A DNA stretch of 64,000 nucleotides from Flavobacteriales bacterium (GCA_002706365.1 PALM01000018.1:1-64000); one strand, 5' to 3'; shown: positions 44,597 to 53,397, counted from the stretch's first letter. Notes: generated by a model from the sequence alone, not told the origin. Numbers and translations: made by a program.

Positions 44597-46723
44597 CTAC
44601 TTGGCCACAAGTTCCATCTCATCAATCAGCCTCTGCGCTCCGGCAAACTTATCCACTACCCATAAGACGTAACGAATGTCTACAGAGATGTTTCTGCACA
44701 AATTGATATCGTAGTTGATGTCGCTCATAGTTCCTTCCCAGTTTCTGTCGAAATTGAGTCCGATCAGCTGTCCTTTGGCGTTGATCACAGGGCTTCCCGA
44801 GTTTCCTCCTGTAGTATGATTGGATGCAATAAAACATACTCTCATACTGCCATCCTTATCGGCATAATCACCATAGTCGCTATTCTGGATCAATTCCACC
44901 AAACGCTCTGGAAGATCGAAATCCACATTTGTAGGGTCGTACTTTTCCAAAATACCATTGGTTGTAGTAAAGAAGTCGTACTCCACCCCATCTCTAGGAT
45001 CGTAATCTTCTACCTTGCCGTATGCCAGACGGAGTGTTGAATTCGCATTCGGATAGTACTTGCCGTCCACGTATTTACGCATCCCTTCCACATACAAACC
45101 ATAAAGCGAATCCAATCGATGATCCAATGAATCATAGTCTGGTTTGATCATTTCATAATAGACATCCCAGAATTGCTTCATGTAAACGAAGGCCTTATCA
45201 TTTTGAAGTGCAATGATCTCTTCTGTTTTCCCTGAATCGATCAATTGCGTTAAAGCTTCTCGGTCATTGAAAAGAGAGTTAGCATATAGATCGCTAACCA
45301 AGGCACCCATATCATCGCTATTAGATAAGAATTCAGGAAGGAAGTCGCCCTTCATATCTCTTTTGTAGATCTGCATCAGCTCAATGGCAATCAGACTATC
45401 TGTTGTGGAGTCGAAATCCTTGAAGTGCGACTCAATGCGTTTCTTCATCTTATCCTTCTCATCATCACTTAATTCAAAAGTATCTTCCTTGAACCAAGTT
45501 CTAAATCTTGATGCTAGATTGATGATCTCCAATCTCCGATAAGGTATCTCGATGAAGTAATTCCTCGCCATCGTATATGGCTCAATGGCCGATTGTTCTT
45601 GTTCCAATGCGGCTAGAAGGCCTTCATAATCCGACTGGCCGGCAACAGCCTTTCGATAAGCAGCTTCTTCCTTTTCCTTTTTGCCGATGGCATTTGAAGC
45701 TTGTAAACCTCTATTCTCACCAATCCATTTCTTCCAATAATTGCTGGCACTCGCATACTTAGAAGCATATTGGATTCTTACTTTATCAGAGGCTTTCATT
45801 TGCTTGTCCATGATCTCCAAAGCAGCCTCACGAACGGCAATTCTAGCTGGATTCAACTCCTCTTTGATGTAGCGGATCGCATCTGAGGTCAAATACTCAT
45901 CTGTAGTTCCCGGAAACCCAAATACCATGGTAAAATCACCTTCTTGAATACCCTTGGTTGAGATGGGTAAATGATGACGAGGCTTGTAAGGAACGTTGTT
46001 TTCAGAGTAGTCCGCCGGAAGATTATTACTATCTGCATAGATGCGGAATAAGCTAAAATCCCCGGTATGACGAGGCCAACTCCAATTGTCGGTATCGCCT
46101 CCAAACTTGCCAATGGCCGAAGGTGGAGCACCTACCATACGCACATCTTTAAAGACCTCGGTAACAAACATATAGTACTCCTTACCATAGTAGAACGGAC
46201 GAATATAGGCTTCATAATGTGTGTCTTCTGTGGCCAAATTGGTTAGTGAGTCCATTCGATTCTTAATGATCTCTTCGCGCTCTTTTCCTGCCAAACCGGC
46301 TAGGTCTTGTAGAATTGCATCCGTTACATCTTCCATGCGGACGATGAAAGTGGCGGTGAGTCCTTCATTATGAAGCTCATCTTTAAGAGACTTTGCCCAA
46401 TAGCCATCAGTGAGGTAATCGTTCTCAACCGATGAATGACTTTGAATGCTTCTATAGCCGCAATGATGGTTAGTGAGGATCAAACCCTGATCAGAAATGA
46501 TCTCTCCAGTGCAAAATCCACCAAAGGAGATCACTGCATCCTTTAAACTCGACTGATTGATACTGTAGATGTCTTCAGCGGAAAGTTTTAAACCCATCGA
46601 CTTCATATCACCTTCTATGCTCTTGAGCAAGATTGGCAACCACATGCCCTCTTTGGCTTGCAGTTGAATTGAGCTTATGCTGATCAATATGGAAAGTGTA
46701 AGGATCTTAATACGAGATTTCAT
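44597..46723 (-). CDS. S46 dipeptidyl-peptidase, DPP11-type
   Basis: The 708-residue peptidase starts at the ATG ending at 46723, which gives the signal peptide MKSRIKILTLSILISISSIQLQA; a longer upstream frame would bury it. The core has TNHHCGY, GGDTDNWSWPRHTGDF and TGGNSGSP (S642). Eighteen residues beyond the Ser is R660 in FDRNWE, the DPP11 specificity residue that accepts Asp or Glu at P1. It is a divergent paralog of the DPP7-type enzyme at 40861; together they would cover hydrophobic and acidic P1 residues. It is transcribed divergently from the gene at 46790. Confidence 0.93.
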   Translation of the reverse strand: MKSRIKILTLSILISISSIQLQAKEGMWLPILLKSIEGDMKSMGLKLSAEDIYSINQSSLKDAVISFGGFCTGEIISDQGLILTNHHCGYRSIQSHSSVENDYLTDGYWAKSLKDELHNEGLTATFIVRMEDVTDAILQDLAGLAGKEREEIIKNRMDSLTNLATEDTHYEAYIRPFYYGKEYYMFVTEVFKDVRMVGAPPSAIGKFGGDTDNWSWPRHTGDFSLFRIYADSNNLPADYSENNVPYKPRHHLPISTKGIQEGDFTMVFGFPGTTDEYLTSDAIRYIKEELNPARIAVREAALEIMDKQMKASDKVRIQYASKYASASNYWKKWIGENRGLQASNAIGKKEKEEAAYRKAVAGQSDYEGLLAALEQEQSAIEPYTMARNYFIEIPYRRLEIINLASRFRTWFKEDTFELSDDEKDKMKKRIESHFKDFDSTTDSLIAIELMQIYKRDMKGDFLPEFLSNSDDMGALVSDLYANSLFNDREALTQLIDSGKTEEIIALQNDKAFVYMKQFWDVYYEMIKPDYDSLDHRLDSLYGLYVEGMRKYVDGKYYPNANSTLRLAYGKVEDYDPRDGVEYDFFTTTNGILEKYDPTNVDFDLPERLVELIQNSDYGDYADKDGSMRVCFIASNHTTGGNSGSPVINAKGQLIGLNFDRNWEGTMSDINYDINLCRNISVDIRYVLWVVDKFAGAQRLIDEMELVAK

Positions 46724-46771
46724 AATAAACAAAATGATAAATGGATTGCTAAAATAGTAAGTTCTGGCCCT

Positions 46772-46779
46772 TATTTTTG
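46772..46779 (+). promoter_or_regulatory. Candidate -7 box TAnnTTTG for the gene at 46790
   Basis: TATTTTTG lies 10 bp before the ATG; a TTG at 46746-46748 precedes it by 23 bp, a little more than usual. Confidence 0.4.
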
Positions 46780-46789
46780 ACCGTTCATC

Positions 46790-47821
46790 ATGAAGACCGA
46801 CAAAACTTTTCTTTCCTATCATCAAATTGCCGATCAAGATGTGGTGGTTGTTGATGGTTTACACCCTCAAAAGACAGTCCTTTCCCATTGGAAAGGAGCC
46901 AATGTGCATGCAGAAGTAGAGGCTGATACCAGCGGAGAGATTGCCATCAATGCCATAGAGAAAGGCTTTCCAGGGGTTGAAGCTCCCTATGTTTCCGCAA
47001 CCCACTTCGATATTGATGGATTTGTAGGGGTTTTCGCGCTTTTTTATCCCGAATTGACCCTAAAATACAAGTCGGCCATGATCGAAATGGCCCGCATAGG
47101 TGATTTTCGGGAGTATTTACCCAAGAATGAGGGTTCAGATCTGGCCTTAAAGCTCTGCTGCTGGATGAATAAGGTGGAAAAAGACATGTTTTACCGTCCC
47201 TTCGAAGAAAAAGACGAGATCAAAAGCTGCGTTCCCAAATTCGAATATTTCCTAAAGATCTTTCCGGATGTGCTGCAGCAAATTGATCAGTATAAGACCG
47301 ACTGGGAAGCAGAGTATATGCGAGTTAAGGAAGATATGCACTTGCTTCAAGAGGAAGAGAGAGTAAATGAATTGGGACTGATCATCAGAAAGGCAGCTCA
47401 GCCACTGCATTATTACGCACTTTTCTCAGAGACTGAGGGATTGGATATGGTGTTGAGTATTTATCCGAGTAATCGATATGAGTTGGAGTGCAAATACACC
47501 ACCTGGATCGATCTGGCATCCAGGCCAAATTTGCCTAGAGTCGATCTAAGACCCTTGGCAGAGCAATTGAATCAGATCGAAGCAAGCGAACAGATCTGGG
47601 AAGTCGACCGCATCACAGATACCGGTCCGATCTTGAGACTGGAAAGCAAGAAACTCCACAAAGCCGAGCGATATGCTCATCCTTTTGAGAGAGAGATCTA
47701 TGGATCTTCGATTGAAGAAGTTGAATTTGTGAAGTTGGTAAAGGAATTTTTGAAGAAAGGGTTTGAAGGTATAAAGCCTAAACGTTTTTGGACTTGGAAG
47801 GAGATGAAAGCAGGAGCTTAA
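46790..47821 (+). CDS. Conserved hypothetical protein (possibly DUF6687)
   Basis: The 343-residue protein has no signal peptide or membrane helix. The segment SATHFDIDGFVGVFALFYPEL resembles metal- or phosphate-handling motifs with His and Asp pairs, and PLHYYALFSETEGLDMVLSIYPSNRYELECKYTTWIDLASRPNLPRVDL is another conserved-looking block. It may belong to DUF6687, which I cannot confirm. No catalytic role is assigned. The coding statistics and the promoter-like box support a real gene. It is divergent from the DPP11-type peptidase, and its stop is followed within two bases by repeat DNA. Confidence 0.65.
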   Translation: MKTDKTFLSYHQIADQDVVVVDGLHPQKTVLSHWKGANVHAEVEADTSGEIAINAIEKGFPGVEAPYVSATHFDIDGFVGVFALFYPELTLKYKSAMIEMARIGDFREYLPKNEGSDLALKLCCWMNKVEKDMFYRPFEEKDEIKSCVPKFEYFLKIFPDVLQQIDQYKTDWEAEYMRVKEDMHLLQEEERVNELGLIIRKAAQPLHYYALFSETEGLDMVLSIYPSNRYELECKYTTWIDLASRPNLPRVDLRPLAEQLNQIEASEQIWEVDRITDTGPILRLESKKLHKAERYAHPFEREIYGSSIEEVEFVKLVKEFLKKGFEGIKPKRFWTWKEMKAGA

Positions 47822-47888
47822 ACTCTCCGTGAACTCTGAGCCTTCTCAGTGTGCTCTGTGTCAAAAAAACCTAAAGCTGTTTCGCAAA

Positions 47889-47976
47889 GGTTCCCCAAGG
47901 ATTCGCTAGGGTTCACAATGATGGGTATCAAATCTGAATATCTGTAGACTTAAAATCTATTCTCTTCATATTTCCC
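47889..47976. repeat. 88-bp dispersed direct repeat, copy 1
   Basis: Copy 2 is at 49181-49268, the same orientation, 1,292 bp downstream. By my reading the copies differ at three positions only. The homology continues on the left into the CTCTGTG-type repeats. Confidence 0.88.
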
Positions 47977-48048
47977 TGCCGGCAGGCAGGCAGGTTACGC
48001 AGATTCTATTCGCCACTGACTTAGTCGGGGCAGGCAGATTACGCAGAT

Positions 48049-48083
48049 CTTTCATCTTTAATCCTTACTCTTTCATCCTTCGA
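48049..48083. repeat. Heptanucleotide array, 5 units
   Basis: Units CTTTCAT, CTTTAAT, CCTTACT, CTTTCAT, CCTTCGA in register. Confidence 0.8.
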
Positions 48084-48110
48084 AGCTCAACGAGCGTAGA
48101 AGGACATACT

Positions 48111-48160
48111 CCTTACTCCTTTACTCCTTAATCCTTTCTCCTTACTTCGAGCTCCAGACT
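48111..48160. repeat. Heptanucleotide array, 7 units
   Basis: Units CCTTACT, an eight-base CCTTTACT, CCTTAAT, CCTTTCT, CCTTACT, TCGAGCT, CCAGACT, ending 23 bp before the start of the secreted protein gene. Confidence 0.85.
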
Positions 48161-48183
48161 CCAATTTTCGTATCTTACACAAT

Positions 48184-49092
48184 ATGAAAACACTACTACT
48201 CTCTTTCTCACTGATCAGCGTTTTCGTATTAAACGCTCAAACCTCAAGCTATCACGAATTCCCCGATAGCAATGCAGCATGGAACTACAATTTCCAATTG
48301 AATTGCTTTGCGAATGGTACAGCCGATGAGTCATACTCGATCATGATCTCAGGAGATACCACTATTAATAACACCACTTATAAAAAGCTTTCAATCCCCT
48401 ATTTGCAGTCGCAATCTACAGGAACATGCGGAGCTTATGCTATTGGATACAAAGGAGCGATTCGAGAGGATGTGCAGGCTAAAAAGATCTACATTGTAGC
48501 TCCTGCAAGCAATTCTGAAGAGCTTCTTTACGACTTCAATTTAGCAGTTGGTGATACGTTAAAAGGCTATCTAGAGAGCCCGATAGGTGTTGATGTGATA
48601 CAGTCGGTCGATTCTATACTAGTAGGTAGTTCATTCCGTAAAAGATGGGAGGTCAATAGCTGCTATAATATCTACTTTATTGAAGGAATAGGCTCAACTT
48701 ATGGATTGATTGAACCTTCCCCAGGCTGTGTGTCTGACTTGCCTGATTTCTCGCTCATTTGTTTTCAGGAAAATGGAAGATCTCTGCTTCCTGATACTAC
48801 TTCAAGCTGTAATCTAATCACTTCTCTTCAAGAGCAAAGAGCTAAGGTGAAGACCACTTTCTACCCTAATCCCTTTTCAACTTATAGCAAACTTCAGTTT
48901 GATCGGAATCTTCTAAATGCCAGTCTGAGCATCACTGATCTAAATGGCAAATTGGTGAAACGAATTGAGAATATCAATGGCGATAATTATACTTTCTATG
49001 CAAATGAGCTTAGTGAGGGAGTCTATATTGCCAGAATTGAGGAGAACGGAGATGTGTTATCGACTAAGAAGATTGTGATTTTAGGATTGTAA
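48184..49092 (+). CDS. Secreted protein with type IX sorting tail
   Basis: This 302-residue protein has the signal peptide MKTLLLSFSLISVFVLNAQ and a C-terminal Por tail (TFYPNPFSTYSKLQF, LSITDLNGKLVKRI, LSEGVYIARIEENG, KIVIL). The mature middle part has six or so cysteines and no fold I recognise; similar short cargo proteins occur widely in Bacteroidota. Its upstream region and signal peptide resemble those of the gene at 49358, although the mature proteins differ. No function is assigned. Confidence 0.82.
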   Translation: MKTLLLSFSLISVFVLNAQTSSYHEFPDSNAAWNYNFQLNCFANGTADESYSIMISGDTTINNTTYKKLSIPYLQSQSTGTCGAYAIGYKGAIREDVQAKKIYIVAPASNSEELLYDFNLAVGDTLKGYLESPIGVDVIQSVDSILVGSSFRKRWEVNSCYNIYFIEGIGSTYGLIEPSPGCVSDLPDFSLICFQENGRSLLPDTTSSCNLITSLQEQRAKVKTTFYPNPFSTYSKLQFDRNLLNASLSITDLNGKLVKRIENINGDNYTFYANELSEGVYIARIEENGDVLSTKKIVILGL

Positions 49093-49180
49093 ATGATCCT
49101 GCTTCAGAATACTCTGTGAACTCTGTGCCTTCTCTGTGTTCTCTGTGTCCAAAAAAAGAGAGCCTAAGCTGTTACGAAAA

Positions 49181-49268
49181 GGTTCCCCAAGGATTTGCTA
49201 GGGTTCACAATGATGGGTATCAAATCTGAATATCTGTATACTTAAAATCTATACTCTTCATATTTCCC
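49181..49268. repeat. 88-bp dispersed direct repeat, copy 2
   Basis: It matches 47889-47976 with three differences by my reading (C/T, G/T and T/A changes). Confidence 0.88.
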
Positions 49269-49293
49269 GCAGATCACGCAGACTCACGCAGAT

Positions 49294-49342
49294 CCTTTTT
49301 CCTTATTCCTTCATCTTTCATCCTTAGTCCAAGCTTCTAATT
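49294..49342. repeat. Heptanucleotide array, 7 units
   Basis: Units CCTTTTT, CCTTATT, CCTTCAT, CTTTCAT, CCTTAGT, CCAAGCT, TCTAATT, ending 15 bp before the ATG of the next gene. Confidence 0.85.
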
Positions 49343-49357
49343 CGTATCTTGGACATA

Positions 49358-50842
49358 ATGAAATCACTACTTCTCTCTTTCTTCTTGTTGAGTGTTTTTG
49401 TTTTAAAAGCACAGAGCTTCGACCTATTGTATAATACAACTACCTCACCTGAGGTTATTGGTCTAAGTGAGAAAAGTGGATTCTATGAAGTTCGAGCCTA
49501 TGAGGACTCGGCAGGCACTCGCTTCCCTTTGCTATTGAGGGTGAGTCTTAATGGTGCACTCATTCTCGATAGTCTTGATCTCACTAGACCGGATGAAGTA
49601 CTGATTGATGAATTTTATTATTCACGAGATCATCTTGGAGTCATTCAAACCATTTCGTCGCAAGGTAAAGCCTGCTTTGCAATTGAATTTATCGACACCC
49701 TTTCTGGTTTTTTAGTGCTTCGAAATCTTGTAACAGATACTTCTGAGTACTTTGTTGAACGCGCACGATTGTATGGTGATACACTTTTTGTGGTTGGATC
49801 TTTAAGAAACCCAAATAACTCAATGGATGCCTTTGTGTATCAATGGGACCTACCGAATAATAGAGATACAATTATCAATTTAGGAAATTCTAACCCTAGC
49901 ATAGATCTAGCATCTGATATACTTAAGATATCCGATAAGCTGTATATTTTTAAAACCCGCAATTCAACTGCCAATTGCAACACATTTAATGAAGTATTGA
50001 GGTTTAATCTGGATTTGACACTGGATACAACTGTAGCCATTTGTAATTCAATTTCTAATTCTGCCAATCATTCCAGATACATCATTAGCGCTTTGGAATT
50101 ACCAAATAGCGAGTTTATGATCAGCTCAAGAGCTGAATTTCTGCCCAACCCCAATGCCCCGAACCCTGAACAAATTGGATTTTTTAGATGGGATACTTCT
50201 CTTGTTGAGCAGCAGGCTGTTCTTTTTGGGAAGCATGATTCCGTTGCATTAGAAGCCAATAGGGCTGTTTCCCGGTTTCCTGGTTCTAATTCAGTCTATA
50301 TAGGAGGAACAGAAAACTATGTTGTCAATTCATTCGGTTATGATACCTCTGATTCCTATTATGCAATTACGAGAGCAGATCTCCTAGGAAATGTTATTTG
50401 GACCAAATACTATACGAATAACACATTCCTGCACTTAAGACAAGTACTCGCTACTTCTGATGGAGGTGTTTTATTAGCAGGGACTTCCTATGATGATAAA
50501 ACTGCTGTTGGACAAGAGAAAGACATTTGGATTCTAAAACTTGATAGCAACGGAAATTATCCTCAAACTTCTTCTTTAGGCGAGAGTTTAAGTTATCAAG
50601 CTGAAATTCTCATTTTCCCTAACCCGGTGAAAAATCAGCTCAACATAAGGCAGCTCAATTCGGAAAAAGCATTGGAGCTAGTGCTCTTTGATTCTAATGG
50701 AAGAATCGTCTTAGAATCCATGATTGATAATTCAGATCAAGAAGTCGATGTATCTGGACTTCCTAAAGGAATCTATTTCTACAATATCCGTGAAGCAGCT
50801 AAGCAAAGCAATCTGAAATCAGGAAAGTTGATCATCAAATAA
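49358..50842 (+). CDS. Secreted protein with type IX sorting tail
   Basis: The 494-residue protein starts at ATG 49358 (an in-frame TTG nine bases upstream is less likely), giving MKSLLLSFFLLSVFVLKAQ. The mature part is strand-rich with repeated SDGGVLLAGTSYDD-type and KDIWILKLDSNGNY motifs, which are common in propeller-like secreted proteins of this phylum. The C-terminus (ILIFPNPVKNQLNI, ELVLFDSNGRIVLE, LPKGIYFYNI, SGKLIIK) is a type A Por tail. Upstream DNA and signal peptide are related to those of the gene at 48184. Function unknown. Confidence 0.84.
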   Translation: MKSLLLSFFLLSVFVLKAQSFDLLYNTTTSPEVIGLSEKSGFYEVRAYEDSAGTRFPLLLRVSLNGALILDSLDLTRPDEVLIDEFYYSRDHLGVIQTISSQGKACFAIEFIDTLSGFLVLRNLVTDTSEYFVERARLYGDTLFVVGSLRNPNNSMDAFVYQWDLPNNRDTIINLGNSNPSIDLASDILKISDKLYIFKTRNSTANCNTFNEVLRFNLDLTLDTTVAICNSISNSANHSRYIISALELPNSEFMISSRAEFLPNPNAPNPEQIGFFRWDTSLVEQQAVLFGKHDSVALEANRAVSRFPGSNSVYIGGTENYVVNSFGYDTSDSYYAITRADLLGNVIWTKYYTNNTFLHLRQVLATSDGGVLLAGTSYDDKTAVGQEKDIWILKLDSNGNYPQTSSLGESLSYQAEILIFPNPVKNQLNIRQLNSEKALELVLFDSNGRIVLESMIDNSDQEVDVSGLPKGIYFYNIREAAKQSNLKSGKLIIK

Positions 50843-50873
50843 TTCTGTTTTAAATTCCGACTTCTCCCGTAGA

Positions 50874-50943
50874 TCTTTCTCCTTTCTCCTTTCTCCTTCA
50901 TCCTTACTCCTTTCTCCTTCATCCTTACTCCAAAATCCCATTT
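50874..50943. repeat. Heptanucleotide array, 10 units
   Basis: Units TCTTTCT, CCTTTCT, CCTTTCT, CCTTCAT, CCTTACT, CCTTTCT, CCTTCAT, CCTTACT, CCAAAAT, CCCATTT, in perfect register over 70 bp. It is the longest array in the window and has a repeated higher-order pattern of three (CTTTCT, CTTCAT, CTTACT). Confidence 0.93.
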
Positions 50944-50994
50944 AAAGTTTTCCCGCAGATCACGCAGATTCTATTCGCTGATTATCGCAGATCT

Positions 50995-51043
50995 CTAATA
51001 TCTAAACTCTAACATCTAAAATCTTATCTCCCATTTCCCAATT
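50995..51043. repeat. Heptanucleotide array, 7 units
   Basis: Units CTAATAT, CTAAACT, CTAACAT, CTAAAAT, CTTATCT, CCCATTT, CCCAATT, ending 27 bp before the uvrB ATG. Three units are identical to units in the array at 44555-44596. Confidence 0.9.
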
Positions 51044-51070
51044 ACCTAATTTAGAGGTCCAATTGAAAAA

Positions 51071-53089
51071 ATGAAATTCAACCTACAATCCGACTACAAA
51101 CCCACTGGCGATCAGCCCAATGCCATCAAGCAATTGGTGGAAGGCGTAGAGGCCGGTGATCCGGCGCAGACCTTACTCGGGGTGACCGGTTCCGGTAAGA
51201 CCTTTACCATTGCCAATGTGATCCAACAGACGCAGAGACCTACTTTGGTGCTTTCCCATAACAAGACATTGGCCGCTCAGCTTTACGGAGAGTTCAAGCA
51301 GTTCTTTCCGGATAATGCAGTGGAGTATTTTGTGTCCTACTACGACTACTATCAACCGGAAGCCTATATCCCGGGTAGCGATACTTACATTGAAAAAGAC
51401 CTTTCCATCAATGATGAGATCGAAAAGCTTCGTCTGAGTGCCACTTCTGCCCTACTCTCAGGGAGACGAGATGTGATCGTAGTTTCTTCGGTTTCTTGTA
51501 TTTATGGTATTTCCAATCCTTCCGACTTCAAACAGAATGTCACTCATATCAAGAAAGGACAGCTGATTTCGAGAAATAAATTGTTACATCAATTCGTGGC
51601 GGCGCTTTATTCGAGAAGCTCAACCGAATTCGTAAGAGGTAAGTTCAGGGTGACAGGAGATACAGTCGATATCTTCCCGGCTTATGCCGATATCGCTTAT
51701 CGGATTAGCTTTTTCGGTGATGAAATCGAAGATATCCGTTCATTTGATCCAGGGAATGGAAGTACGATCGAGATCTTCGATAGTCTGAATATCTATCCGG
51801 CCAACATCTTCGTCACTACCAAAGAACGTATGAACGATGCCATTTGGGAGATCCAGCAGGATATGGTGAAGCAGGTTGAGTATTTCAAAGAGATTGGCAA
51901 GCCTCTAGAGGCAAAACGCTTGGAAGAGCGTACGCTTTACGATCTGGAAATGATGAAAGAATTGGGCTATTGTTCAGGCATTGAGAACTATTCTCGCTAT
52001 TTCGATCAGCGTGAGCCGGGTACTAGACCATTCTGCTTGATGGACTATTTCCCAGATGATTATCTATTGGTGGTGGATGAGAGTCATGTGACCGTTTCTC
52101 AAGTCAATGCTATGTATGGTGGCGACAGATCCAGAAAGATCAATCTAGTGGATTATGGATTCCGACTGCCCGCCGCCTTGGATAACCGTCCGCTTAAATT
52201 CGATGAATGGGAAGCGCTCAGAAACCAAACGATTTATGTCAGCGCTACTCCGGCCGACTATGAACTAAGAGAATCTGAAGGAGTCTTGGTAGAGCAGTTG
52301 ATAAGGCCTACAGGCTTATTGGATCCACCTATAGAAGTCAGACCGACAGCCAACCAAGTCGATGATCTAATGGAGGAAATCGCTCAGCGGACAGAAAAAG
52401 ACGAGCGAGTATTGGTGACTACCCTGACCAAGCGAATGGCGGAGGAACTGACCAAATACTTCACGAAGAACAGTATTAAATGTCGTTATATCCACTCCGA
52501 TGTAGACACCTTAGAAAGGGTCGAGATTCTTAGGGATCTAAGACTGGGGAATTTCGATGTCTTGGTAGGAGTGAATCTATTGAGAGAAGGATTGGACCTA
52601 CCAGAAGTCTCTCTAGTAGCAGTGATGGATGCCGATAAGGAAGGATTCTTGCGATCTGGGAGATCATTAACTCAGACTGCAGGTAGAGCTGCCAGAAATA
52701 TCAATGGAAGGGTGATCTTCTATGCAGATACCATCACAGGATCCATGCAGAAGACCATGGATGAGACAGAGAGAAGAAGGGAAAAGCAGATCGCCTATAA
52801 TGAGAAGCATGGACTCACACCCCAGGCGCTCAAGAAAGAAAGATTTACCATACTCTCTCAAACCAAAGTGGCTGATGGCAGCAAAGCTCAGCAGAAATAC
52901 CAAGAAGAGCAGCAGTCGGTAGCAGCAGATCCGGTAGTGGCCTATATGAAACCAGAGCAACTTGAAAAAGCCATCGCTCAAACGAGAAGACAGATGGAGA
53001 AAGCTGCCAAGGATCTTGACTTCATGGAGGCGGCAAGATTGAGGGATGAGATGTTTGAGTTGGAAGCTTTGTTGAAAAAGAAGAAATAG
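51071..53089 (+). CDS. uvrB: Excinuclease ABC subunit B
   Basis: The 672-residue helicase-like protein loads onto damaged DNA with UvrA and recruits UvrC in nucleotide-excision repair. Walker A is GVTGSGKT at 37-44; the beta-hairpin region has YYDYYQPEAYIPGSDTYIEKD, and Walker B is VVDESHVT. RVLVTTLTKRMAEELT, VGVNLLREGLDLPEVSL and QTAGRAARN are helicase motifs. A UVR motif (about 630-667: EKAAKDLDFMEAARLRDEMFELE) ends the protein. Length is normal. It is flanked on both sides by repeat-rich DNA and converges with dinB. Confidence 0.98.
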   Translation: MKFNLQSDYKPTGDQPNAIKQLVEGVEAGDPAQTLLGVTGSGKTFTIANVIQQTQRPTLVLSHNKTLAAQLYGEFKQFFPDNAVEYFVSYYDYYQPEAYIPGSDTYIEKDLSINDEIEKLRLSATSALLSGRRDVIVVSSVSCIYGISNPSDFKQNVTHIKKGQLISRNKLLHQFVAALYSRSSTEFVRGKFRVTGDTVDIFPAYADIAYRISFFGDEIEDIRSFDPGNGSTIEIFDSLNIYPANIFVTTKERMNDAIWEIQQDMVKQVEYFKEIGKPLEAKRLEERTLYDLEMMKELGYCSGIENYSRYFDQREPGTRPFCLMDYFPDDYLLVVDESHVTVSQVNAMYGGDRSRKINLVDYGFRLPAALDNRPLKFDEWEALRNQTIYVSATPADYELRESEGVLVEQLIRPTGLLDPPIEVRPTANQVDDLMEEIAQRTEKDERVLVTTLTKRMAEELTKYFTKNSIKCRYIHSDVDTLERVEILRDLRLGNFDVLVGVNLLREGLDLPEVSLVAVMDADKEGFLRSGRSLTQTAGRAARNINGRVIFYADTITGSMQKTMDETERRREKQIAYNEKHGLTPQALKKERFTILSQTKVADGSKAQQKYQEEQQSVAADPVVAYMKPEQLEKAIAQTRRQMEKAAKDLDFMEAARLRDEMFELEALLKKKK

Positions 53090-53166
53090 TTTCTTAGAAG
53101 GTTTGTTTTCTGAATTTAAACTCTCCACTAAATGGTTCGAGGCCGGCAATCTTGTCCTAGCTGTCA

Positions 53167-53186
53167 GGTCGAGCGGAGTCGAGACC
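53167..53186. repeat. Imperfect palindrome GTCGAG...CTCGAC-type
   Basis: GGTC and GACC arms surround GAGCGGAGTCGA. A related degenerate copy lies at 43237-43272. This kind of motif is common in intergenic DNA of many Flavobacteriia by my recollection. Confidence 0.6.
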
Positions 53187-53313
53187 TTTTATTGAAGTAA
53201 ATTCTGCTCAAAAAGTCCGAGGCCGGCATTAAGTACAAAATGTCCTCCATGTTCTCTGCCTGACCCGATTTAATCGGTGGTGCCTTCTCTAAGTTTTCAT
53301 TGTAGTAATATTT

Positions 53314-53348
53314 AAAGATCGGTGATCGGAGACTGGAGACTGAGGTTG
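53314..53348. repeat. Heptanucleotide array, 5 units
   Basis: Units AAAGATC, GGTGATC, GGAGACT, GGAGACT, GAGGTTG in register. Confidence 0.75.
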
Positions 53349-53362
53349 CTTATCCTAAAGTC

Positions 53363-53397
53363 ATTCGTAATTCGTAATTTGAAATTCGTAATTAGTT
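53363..53397. repeat. Heptanucleotide array, 5 units
   Basis: Units ATTCGTA, ATTCGTA, ATTTGAA, ATTCGTA, ATTAGTT in register. Confidence 0.87.

Larger units (their letters stand above)
47822..48183. repeat. Repeat-rich intergenic region with first copy of a duplicated module
   Basis: No gene seen in these 362 bp. It starts with CTCTGTG-type 9-11-nt repeats, continues with an 88-bp element also found at 49181-49268, then the palindrome CCTGCCGGCAGG with extra CAGG units, GCAGATTACGCAGAT repeats and heptamer arrays leading to the promoter region of the secreted protein at 48184. Confidence 0.8.
49093..49357. repeat. Repeat-rich intergenic region with second copy of the duplicated module
   Basis: It repeats the order of 47822-48183 in shorter form: CTCTGTG-type repeats (49112-49151), the 88-bp element (49181-49268), GCAGATCACGCAGA repeats, a heptamer array (49294-49342) and a promoter-like TATCTT before the ATG. 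No gene seen. Confidence 0.8.
50843..51070. repeat. Repeat-rich intergenic region upstream of uvrB
   Basis: Two long heptamer arrays (50874-50943 and 50995-51043) flank a 9-10-nt-period CGCAGAT array (50952-50992). No gene and no clear promoter box were seen. Confidence 0.8.

Noticed and set aside
46724-46837. 38-residue N-terminal extension of the DPP11-type peptidase
   Set aside because: It would bury a complete signal peptide and overlaps the divergent gene at 46790.
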